34,437 nt of DNA from an uncultured Eubacteriales bacterium. Lineage in GTDB: Bacteria; Bacillota; Clostridia; Christensenellales; CAG-138. A model generated the notes under the pieces. That model did no database searches, was not told the DNA's origin, and was given only the letters and a program-made list of their open reading frames with translations. Below, in pieces: positions 23,395 to 32,600 of this stretch (positions are counted from its first letter, which is position 1; every line of letters begins with the position of its first letter). The stretch is taken from positions 1 to 34,437 of the forward strand of contig UQWD01000020.1 of the NCBI GenBank assembly GCA_900544555.1, given 5' to 3'. Both the position numbers and the translations under genes were made by a program.

Positions 23395-25128
23395 ATGGTA
23401 ACACTCAAAATCGACGGACGAACCGTATCGGCTCAGGAGAACATGACGGTCCTTGAAGCCGCGCAAAAGGAAGGGATTCGCATCCCAACCCTGTGCAATC
23501 TTAAAGACGTTAACAACATCGGCGCTTGCCGCATGTGCCTGGTTGAGGATAAGAAAACCGGCAGGCTGCAGGCTTCCTGCGTGCTGCCCGTGAGCGAGGG
23601 GCTTGAGATACTTACGGCCACTCCCAAGGTGCTTCAGGCCAGGAGGAGCGTGCTGGAGCTCATCCTCTCCGATCACGATCGATCCTGCCTGACGTGTAAG
23701 CGCAACCAGAGCTGCGAGCTGCAGGCCTTGTCCAATGAGCTTGGCATCACGGATATCGAGTTTCAGGGCGAGAGGACGCACTACGATATTGACGAGGCGT
23801 CTCCCTGCGTCGTGCGCGATAATAATAAATGTATCCTTTGCCGCCGCTGCGTCGCCGCCTGCGCAAACACGCAGGGCGTTTGCGCCATCGGCCTTCAGGA
23901 GAGGGGCTTTAAAACACATATCGGCTCGGAATTTGGCAAAAGCCTTGGTTCCGTTGCGTGCATCAACTGCGGCCAGTGCATAGCCGCGTGCCCGACCGGG
24001 GCGCTTACAGAAAAAGACGCGACCCGCGAGGTTTGGGACGCGCTTAGCGACCCGGAGAAGTTCGTTGTGTTCCAGCCCGCCCCCGCCGTGCGCGTCGCGC
24101 TTGGCGAGGAGTTCGGCATGCCTATCGGAACGCGCAGCACGGGCAAGATGGTCGCCGCCATGCGCAGGCTCGGCGCGGACAGGGTGTTCGATGTGGACTT
24201 TGCCGCCGATCTTACGATAATGGAGGAAGGTACGGAACTGCTCGGGCGCATTAAGAACGGGGGCGTGCTGCCGATGATCACATCCTGCAGCCCCGGCTGG
24301 GTGAAGTATTGCGAGCATTTTTACCCGGAGTTCATCCCGAACCTGTCCACCTGCAAGAGCCCGAATCAGATGCAGGGCGCGATAACCAAAACCTATTTTG
24401 CTCAGAAAAACGGGCTTGATCCCAAGAATATATTCGTAGTCTCGGTCATGCCCTGCACCGCGAAAAAGTTTGAGATCAACCGCCCCGAGATGGGGAGGGA
24501 CGGTTACCGGGATGTGGACGCGAACCTGACGACCCGCGAGCTTGCGCGAATGATCCGCCAGGCCTCGCTGGATTACGCGAGCCTGCCCGAAGAGGAGTTT
24601 GACGATATGCTGGGGGATTCTTCCGGCGCGGGCGTAATTTTCGGCGTAACGGGCGGCGTTATGGAGGCGGCGCTCAGGACGGTCGCCGATATCCTTACCG
24701 GACAGGACATCGAGGGGATAGAGTATACCGCGGTCCGCGGCGTTGAGGGCATTAAGGAAGCTACGGTTAACGTCGCGGGGATGGATATCAACCTCGCCAT
24801 CGTTCACGGAACCGCCAACGCGGGTAAGTTGCTCGACGCTATAAAAAATGGAGAAAAAACCTATCACTTTATTGAGATTATGGGATGCCCAGGCGGCTGC
24901 GTGACCGGCGGCGGGCAGCCCATTGTGGATGCGCGTACCCGCTATGAGGTGGATCCCCGCGTCGCGCGCGCAAAGGCTACCTACGATGAGGACGAGTCGA
25001 AGGTAATCCGCAAGTCCCACAAGAACCCGTCGATTAAACGGCTTTACGAGGAGTTCCTTGGGGAGCCCTGCGGCCATAAATCGCACGAGCTGCTTCATAC
25101 CCACTACGTGGAGAGAGGCGTTCGCTAA
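23395..25128 (+). CDS. hydA: [FeFe] hydrogenase, CpI-like with four accessory cluster sites
   Basis: A 577-residue cytoplasmic hydrogenase, about the length of the 574-residue C. pasteurianum CpI, with the same domain order. [2Fe-2S] ferredoxin domain: C34, C45, C48, C62. His-ligated cluster: H94, C98, C101, C107. Two [4Fe-4S] sites: C146/149/152/156 and C189/192/195/199. H-cluster motifs: T-S-C-S-P-G-W (L1, C298), M-P-C-T-A-K-K-F-E (L2, C354) and E-I-M-G-C-P-G-G-C-V-T-G-G (L3). A C-terminal small-subunit-like tail follows. L1 has Ser where CpI has a second Cys. ATG 23395 is set by AAGGAGAG. No HydB/HydC or Hnd partner genes lie nearby. It probably evolves H2 from reduced ferredoxin, or joins remote subunits. 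Confidence 0.93.
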   Translation: MVTLKIDGRTVSAQENMTVLEAAQKEGIRIPTLCNLKDVNNIGACRMCLVEDKKTGRLQASCVLPVSEGLEILTATPKVLQARRSVLELILSDHDRSCLTCKRNQSCELQALSNELGITDIEFQGERTHYDIDEASPCVVRDNNKCILCRRCVAACANTQGVCAIGLQERGFKTHIGSEFGKSLGSVACINCGQCIAACPTGALTEKDATREVWDALSDPEKFVVFQPAPAVRVALGEEFGMPIGTRSTGKMVAAMRRLGADRVFDVDFAADLTIMEEGTELLGRIKNGGVLPMITSCSPGWVKYCEHFYPEFIPNLSTCKSPNQMQGAITKTYFAQKNGLDPKNIFVVSVMPCTAKKFEINRPEMGRDGYRDVDANLTTRELARMIRQASLDYASLPEEEFDDMLGDSSGAGVIFGVTGGVMEAALRTVADILTGQDIEGIEYTAVRGVEGIKEATVNVAGMDINLAIVHGTANAGKLLDAIKNGEKTYHFIEIMGCPGGCVTGGGQPIVDARTRYEVDPRVARAKATYDEDESKVIRKSHKNPSIKRLYEEFLGEPCGHKSHELLHTHYVERGVR

Positions 25129-25165
25129 TCGAGCGACAATTCGAGATGGTGAGTTGATTTTACAT

Positions 25166-25200
25166 AGACGACGGCGCGGCCTATGGCCGCGCCGTCGTCT
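25166..25200. terminator. terminator between convergent genes
   Basis: A perfect 16-bp GC-rich stem (25166-25181 with 25185-25200) and 3-base loop, about 37 bases after the hydrogenase stop. T-rich sequence follows on the plus strand. Confidence 0.75.
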
Positions 25201-25278
25201 GTTTAGTAAAAGCAAAATATGAATTATGGGATGAAAGCTTAGAGCGCTATTCGGGTATCGGCTCTAATGATTCAGCCG

Positions 25279-26373
25279 TCATTCCGGTATAACATGATTG
25301 CGAACCTGATCGAGAAACACGCAGATGGCATCCTTGTTTAACTCGTAATAGGTGCGGTATCCCCGCTTGTCCACCGTAACGAAACGCGCGTTTAACAGCG
25401 CCTGCATATGGTAAGCGATTGTGCTTGCGCTCAGGTTCAGCTCTTTAGCGAGCTCGCCGCTGTAATAACGACGACCGGCGAGCAGCTTTAGAATATCAAA
25501 TTTGGACTTATCGCCGAGCAGCCTCATATTATTGCATATGTACGCGCTGCTGTTCTGCTTGAGGCGGTTCAAAAAAATGGCCTCAAAATGCATGCCCCAC
25601 AGCATATTGCTGCGGCGGCCCGGCTCCGTTGAGGCGAGGTATTGAAGCCGGTTGCAGCCGAACAGTGAAGGCTGTATGAATATGCTGTCCGTTTCCGGGA
25701 GGATGATCTGTATTTTTTCAGCCATGTACCGGTACAAGGTTTCATTGTTTATTTCCTTGTAAAAATGCTCGTAGAACGGTTCGGTCCACACGGAGAGGGA
25801 CGGCATGAACGGCTCGAATTCCTTGACGGTTTTGGCCAACACATCGATGAACCGGCCAAGATAAACCTCGAAATCATGATAAAAAGCCAGCAGCCGCCAT
25901 TTGTCCTGATCCGGCATCGAACACGATTCCATCAGTTCAAGCAGGCCGCAGCCTTTCAGAGATTTTTTACCGGGGCCTGCATAAAGAAGATTGTAATTGT
26001 CCAGCGTTGTATAGAGAAAATTGAGCGGGTCTTGTTGAAAGGCGGATATAACGCCGGTTTGGATCTTTAAAAGATCCCTCTCGGAGAAATCTCCGTGAAA
26101 CTGGAGAATCGCCTCGGCCGGCGTCAAATCCTGACTGCCGAGAGGATGAAACAGATACGCGAGTATTTCGTCGCTTTTCTTAAGCCCCTTTGTTACCTGA
26201 TCGGCGATGCTCTGCAGCGAATCAAGCAGCTTTTCGATTTCAGGCACCTGGATGTCAAGCCTGGTTTTAATTTCCTTCTTTAAAGCGGCATAGTTACGGT
26301 TTGAATGATGCCGTACTAAGATATCCATACATTCAAAAACCGGATTTACCTGTTCTGCTATGTATAATTCCAT
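25279..26373 (-). CDS. ArsR-type winged-helix regulator with long N-terminal domain
   Basis: A 364-residue transcription factor. The last 80 residues are an ArsR-like winged helix (D-K-S-K-F-D-I-L-K-L-L-A, then Y-S-G-E-L-A-K-E-L-N-L-S-A-S-T-I-A-Y-H-M, and a wing with K-R-G-Y-R-T-Y-Y-E). About 250 residues precede it, mostly helical, with no metal-binding cysteine pattern, resembling the DUF5937-type regulators of Bacillota. ATG 26373 is chosen; ATG 26394 in the same frame would put the GGAGGGGG stretch inside the gene. It is divergent from the large subtilase gene and a perfect dyad lies in that gene's leader, so the subtilase is the likely target. The effector is unknown. Confidence 0.82.
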   Translation of the reverse strand: MELYIAEQVNPVFECMDILVRHHSNRNYAALKKEIKTRLDIQVPEIEKLLDSLQSIADQVTKGLKKSDEILAYLFHPLGSQDLTPAEAILQFHGDFSERDLLKIQTGVISAFQQDPLNFLYTTLDNYNLLYAGPGKKSLKGCGLLELMESCSMPDQDKWRLLAFYHDFEVYLGRFIDVLAKTVKEFEPFMPSLSVWTEPFYEHFYKEINNETLYRYMAEKIQIILPETDSIFIQPSLFGCNRLQYLASTEPGRRSNMLWGMHFEAIFLNRLKQNSSAYICNNMRLLGDKSKFDILKLLAGRRYYSGELAKELNLSASTIAYHMQALLNARFVTVDKRGYRTYYELNKDAICVFLDQVRNHVIPE

Positions 26374-26402
26374 ATTAACCCCATCCCCCTCCATAGTTTT
26401 TC

Positions 26403-26431
26403 ATAATAACAGACTTTCATCGGCTTGTAAA
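26403..26431 (-). promoter_or_regulatory. promoter of the ArsR-type regulator
   Basis: TTTACA (26426-26431, minus strand), a 17-base spacer and TATTAT (26403-26408), about 30 bases before the start. Confidence 0.6.
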
Positions 26432-26485
26432 CGTTTAACGCGCGATATGACATGCGGAACTTGTTGAAATTCCGCTTCACACGCG

Positions 26486-26514
26486 TTGACATTGACGAAT
26501 GAACGTGCTAATAT
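26486..26514 (+). promoter_or_regulatory. promoter of the subtilase gene
   Basis: TTGACA (26486-26491), a 17-base spacer and TAATAT (26509-26514). A small GCGGAA-10-TTCCGC dyad (26454-26475) lies just upstream. Confidence 0.75.
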
Positions 26515-26518
26515 GATA

Positions 26519-26557
26519 CTTGATATATTTGATACATCTTATTTGAGGTATATCAAG
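26519..26557 (+). promoter_or_regulatory. inverted repeat in the subtilase leader, candidate operator
   Basis: CTTGATATA (26519-26527) and TATATCAAG (26549-26557) are perfect inverted repeats with a 21-base centre that itself holds a further TTGATA. It starts at the expected transcription start, so a bound repressor would block initiation. The divergent ArsR-type protein is the natural candidate. Confidence 0.5.
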
Positions 26558-26602
26558 CATATCCGGCTCTATACCTATCATGTATTCAAGGAGGAAGATT
26601 GG

Positions 26603-29600
26603 ATGAAAAGACGATTGTCGCGGTTCCTGGCGGTTTTGGTCGCAGTTACCATAACGCTGTCATGCCTGCCGCTGCAAACTGTGTATGCTTCCAGCGCGTC
26701 GAACAGCAAATACCCGACGCTGCAGGAGGCGGTGGACAACTATTTACAGTCCTTTGATCAATTTGACGCGGACGAACAAGTAGAGTTCATCGTCGAGCTG
26801 GAGGGGAAACCCCTAGTGGAGACAAAAACGCAGGATGTATCCCTGGAGTCGTTTTTAAGCACGGCAAAGGGTGAAGCTGCGGTAAGCACGATCAAGAAAG
26901 AGCAGGCGTCTGTAAAAGAGCAGTTGCTGAAGAATAAAGACGCTATGAAGATCGAGTTTGAATACCGGGTAGTCCTTAACGGGTTTGCGGTAAAAGCAAA
27001 GTATTCCGAGAAGGAACGCCTTGAGAGCATCCCGGGCGTAAAGAACGTCTATGTCGCGGAGATATATGATTATATAGAGCCGAAAGACGGCTATACCCGC
27101 GCGACGCAGACCAGCGGTAAGTTGATTGACAGCGACCGCGCGAACGCCGAAGGATATACCGGCAAAAACGTAGTGACGGCTGTTTTGGACACGGGCCTTG
27201 ATGTAAACCATTCAGCGTTCGCCAACGTGCCGGAATCGGTGCGGTATGATTTGCATGACGTAGAGGCCGCCCTCGAGAGCGGCGTGCTCAAGGTCGGCCA
27301 GGCGGCTGCCTCCGAGCTTTATATCAGCGAAAAAATCCCGTTTGCATACGATTATGCGGACAAGGATACCGATGTTTCAGACAGCGTTGGCCACGGCACG
27401 CACGTTTCGGGTACGGTCGGCGCGGACTCTGACGCGTTTACAGGCGTTGCGCCGGACGCGCAGATCATGATGATGAAGGTCTTCTCCGACGCCCAGAGCG
27501 GCGCGAGCCAAGCATGGGTTATCGCCGCGCTGGAAGACTGCGTTGTGTTGGGCGTTGATACCATCAATATGAGCCTTGGCTCCGGGGCCGGCTTCTCAAG
27601 GGAAACGGATACCGTGACAAACCAGGTTTATCAGCGCGTGGAAGCGGAAGGCATCAACTTGCTGTGCGCGGCGGGCAACGATACAAGGGCCGCGTATAAG
27701 AATCTGCTTGGTACGGATATGAACCTGATTACGGATCCGGACAACGGCGTTGCCGGTTCCGCCTCAACGTATTTTGAGGCGCTCTCCGTCGCCAGCATCA
27801 ATGAAGAAAGCGCCTTTACCATCTATTTTAAAGCGGGCGACAATAAAATAACTTTTGCAGACCCGAATACGGACGATGCTCTGCGCTTTGAAAAAGCGCT
27901 CGACGGCCAAACGCTCGAATACGTTCCTGTACCGGGCTTCGGCGACGCGTACGACTTCGCGGAAGTCGATGTAGAGGGCAAAATTGCGCTGGTTGAGCGC
28001 GGCACGCTCGCGTTTACCGAAAAAGAGCAGAATGCGAAAGACGCTGGCGCCGTCGGCTTAATTGTATACGATAACGAGTTCGGCGAGCTAACCAATATGC
28101 AGCTTAACGGCTTACTGCCGGCGGTATTTATCAGCAAGGCGGACGGCAGGATACTGCGTAATCTCGAAGATAAGAAAATTTCCGTCTCCGTTGATTTTGC
28201 CGAGTTTTTAGAGGATCCGCTGGGCGGCCAGATGTCCTCCTTCTCAAGCCTCGGCGTCGCGCCGGATCTCACGCTTAAGCCGGAGATCACCGCGCCGGGC
28301 GGCAATGTTTACTCCACGCTTCCGGGCGGCGGGTTCGGCAGCATGAGCGGAACCTCGATGGCGTCCCCGCACATGGCCGGCGCTGCCGCTGTCATGAAGC
28401 AGTACGTTAACGAGAAGTTCCCGAGCATGTCCGCGACGGATAAACAGCAGCTTATCAATTATTTAATGATGAGCACGGCTGTGCCGGTAGTAGATCCGGA
28501 CGGCGTCGCTTATACGCCGCGCAAGCAGGGCGCCGGCCTCGCTCAGGTTTACAGCGCTATCCATACGGGCGCGTATCTGACCGTGGAAAACAGCGACCGC
28601 ACAAAGGCGGAGCTCAAGGATAATGTGAACGGAACGTTCTCCTTTACATTTACCATTCATAATATGAGCGGAAGCCCGCTTTCGTATGATCTTTCCGCTA
28701 TCCCGCTGACCGCGAAAGCGGAGACGGTAAACGGTTACCGCTGTATATCCGACTCCTCCCGCGTACTGCCGGAGAGCGAATTTACGGTTGGCTTTAGCCA
28801 AAACAGCGTGACCGTTCCCGCAAACGGCTCGGTGGATATTACCGTCAATATGCAGCTGACGGACGAGGGTAAAGCTAAGCTTGCCGAGTTTACGAACGGA
28901 ACGTTCTTAGATGGATTCATAAAGCTGGAATCGAAGAACGATGATGAAATCGATCTTTCCATGCCGTACCTTGGGTTCTACGGCGATTGGGCGAAAGCGC
29001 CGATATTCGATAACACGATTTATGATGATGAGGATCCTTCTACCTATGACATGAGCGGCGTTTATCTGATCGATTACGATTGGACAGGCTACCCCATAGG
29101 CGTCAATATGCTCTCCGGCGATTTTGACGGGGCGAGCGCGGATAAAATAGCGATAGCGAGCCGCACGCTGGGGTATAAATTGGTTCACCCGGTTCTCGGC
29201 ATGCTCCGCGGCTCAAAAGAAACAAACCATGTCGTAACCAATTCGGACGGCGAGGAGGTTTACACCTATAAGGAGTATGAATCCCGCAAATCCTATTATA
29301 ATCCGAACATCGACGCGTTTTCACAGTATTTACCCGCGTCGGGCTGGGCGCCGATTTACGAGGATGGCGGGTTCTATGAATACCTTCCCGATGGGGAATA
29401 CACCTATACGGTAACCGGCCGCATCGATGGTACGGAGGGTACGCAATCCATATCCTTCCCGATAGTCATCGACAATGAGGCGCCGCAGATCCTTTCCCAT
29501 CAGTATGTTGAGGAAGACGGAACGCCTTACCTGGTCGTTACGATGAGAGATAACCATTACATTATGGGTCTGCAGCTTGTAAACGACAAGGGTAATCCGC

Positions 29601-32600
29601 TGACGAACGTAATCGCCGAGGAGAGCAGCGAGGCGGGGAGTGAGCTTGTATACAAGTTTGATCTCACCGAAGCGCAGGCTGCCGGCGAAAAGCTCGGGCA
29701 GGTTATGGTGATGGATTTTGCGCAGAATATAACTGAAAGCGCAATGTTCAGCCTGACCGGACAGGAGATTGAACCGTTAAGCGTTCAAATTAACCAGCAG
29801 CATATAGCTCTTACCATGAGGGTGGATCCGTTCCAGCTGACTGCAACCGTTTATCCTGAGACTGCTGTTGATAAGTCCGTTATATGGACCTCTGAAGATG
29901 AGTCGGTCGCAACGGTTACTGAAGACGGTTTGCTCACGACGGTGGGCGGCGGCACGACCACTATTAGGGCCACCGCGTGGAACGGCGTATACGGCACAAC
30001 TGAGGTTACGGTAATTGAGCCGACGGAGGAGCTCCCGGCTGATTACGTCATCCGCAAAGACGGAAGATATGAAATACCGGCGGATTTAAACCGGAACATC
30101 GTCATAACCGACGACGCGCATAACGTGAAGCTGGTTGGCGACCCTGCGAATACAGCGGACAACCCTTACAGGGATCTCACTTTCACCAGCGAAAACGAGA
30201 ATCTGAACCTGACGGTAAGCGGCCTCAATGTGTTGGTATCGGGAGGCAAGTCCGTAATTCAGTTTAAGGGCGCTGGAAACACGCTGGCGCTTACGGGCGT
30301 TAATACGTTCGCCTCGGCCGACAACTCTTACTATTCAAAAGCGCTTGTCAACGTGCCGGAAGATAGCGAGCTGACAATTAAAGGCGGCGGTACGCTTAAT
30401 ATTACTCAAGTGAGCAATACTTACGGCGCGGGTATCGGCGGAAACGCAGGCCAAATCGCCGGAACGATTACCATTAACGGCGGCACGATTAACGGTGTGT
30501 CTTATGACGGGGGCGCTATAATTGGCGGCGGCTCCAACGCGGGCGTAAAGAAGGTAACGGTTAACGGCGGCGTACTTAATTTGGAGCTTCCGTATTACAC
30601 CGGCAGGTCTGCTTATGGCGCAGGTATCGGCAGCGGCGATACTGCTTCCAAGGGCGCTACCTCAATCGAGATCAACGGCGGCGAAATCAATGGCGAAACA
30701 CAAGGCAATTCGGCGCTTATTGGCTCGGGCTACGCAACAACCGTACGGCCGAATATCGTAATAAACGGCGGAAAGCTTAATTTACGGTCTTCAGCAAGCG
30801 AAATTGGGCAGCTCGCCGGCGGCGCGTGCATCGGCTCCGGAGCTCACAGGACCGGCGGCGACCAGGCTGTTTCCGCCAGGATTACCATCAACGGCGGCGA
30901 GATTATCGCCACTACGAATACGGATGCGGCGGCCATCGGCGGCGGAGCCGGGGTTGACGGAGCGATGGTATATGTTAACGGTGGAACGGTCACCGCTTCT
31001 ACAAGCGACGACGGCGCTGCGATTGGCGGCGGCATTCTCCCGCCGACCAGCGGCGGCGAGCTGCGCATCAGCGCGGGAACGGTGAAGGCCACGGCGACGG
31101 GCAGCGGCCCCGCGATTGGCGATTCATCGGTAGATAACAGCGACAGCGATCGGGTTTTCGAGGTTACGCTGCTTGCGCCAAACGTTAAGAGCGTAAGCGT
31201 AAACGGTATAGACTGGAAGGTTTTTGCAAACCATCCGGACGACGAGAATCTCCATCTCTGGCTCGCGGAAGGCACGCATAACGTCGTAGTCGAAACGGAC
31301 GAGGGCGTTAAGAGATATGAGGTCGTCATTACGGCGGCCGGCAATGTGACGGCAACCCAGTATTTTGATGTCACCTATGCCCTTTCGGACTTGACGACGG
31401 ATGCGTCCGCAACCGTTTACGCCGGAGAGACTTTGAGCGGCACGCTCAGCGCGGCGGACGGCAAGCATCTGCCCGGCAGCATCAAGGTAACCATGGGCGG
31501 CGCGGACGCTGAACATACCTATGACGCCCAAACCGGCGCGTTCTCCGTACCCAACGTAAGCGGCGACATCGTTATCACCGCGGCTGCGGTAGAAGTATCG
31601 GTAGATAAATCCGCGCTTGAGGCTGTTATCGCGGAGGCGGAAGCGCTTAACGAGGAAGATTACACCTCCGGCACGTGGACGACGCTTAGCGTTACGCTTG
31701 GAATCGCAAACGCGGTTTACGCGAATCCTGATGCTAATCAGAATGATGTTGACGAAGCCGCAGACGCGCTGCGCGACGCAATCGACGGGCTTATTGAGCG
31801 CGGCGATAAGGCCGAGCTGAACGCTTTGATAACCGAAGCGGAAGCGCTAAACGCGGAGGATTACACCATTGGCACATGGGCGACGTTTGAAACCGCGCTT
31901 GAAGCCGCAAGGGAAGTCGCGGCTGACGCCGACGCTGTCCAGGCACAAATCGACGAGGCGAAGGCCGCGCTCGAAACCGCTATGGATAACCTGATAAGGC
32001 GCGGCGATAAGGACGCACTGAGCGACTTAATCGCCGAAGCGGAAGCGCTCAACGAGGCGGACTACACCACGGGTACGTGGAATACGCTCGAAACCGCGCT
32101 TGAAGCGGCGAAGACTGTCATAGCGAATGAAAATGCTACGCAGCAGGACATTGACGACGCGGCGGACGCTCTGCGCGACGCAATCGACGGGCTTATCAAA
32201 CGCGGCGACAAGACCGAGCTTAACAGCTTGATCGAAGAAGCCGAAGCGCTTGATGAAGCCGATTACACCATCGGCACGTGGGCGGCGCTCATCGAGGCGC
32301 TCGAAGCGGCGAAGGATGTTGCTTCGGATGTTGACGCCACACAGGCGGAGGTAGACGAGGCGAAGGCGGCGCTAGAAGCCGCTATGGATAACCTGATAAA
32401 GCGCGGCGATAAGGATGCGCTGAGCGACTTAATCGCCGAAGCGGAAGCGCTCAACGAGGCGGATTACACCACGGGTACGTGGAATAGGCTTAAAACCGCG
32501 CTTGAAGCGGCAAGGCTGGTCGTAGCGAATGAAAACGCTTCGCAGACTGAGATAGACGAAGCCGCCGACGCGCTGCGCGCCGCAATCGACGGGCTGGCCC

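Noticed and set aside
23380..25215. 611-codon minus-strand open frame opposite the hydrogenase
   Set aside because: It lies entirely over a gene with all hydrogenase motifs; its product is Arg/His/Ala-rich without family features. It is a GC-driven antisense shadow.
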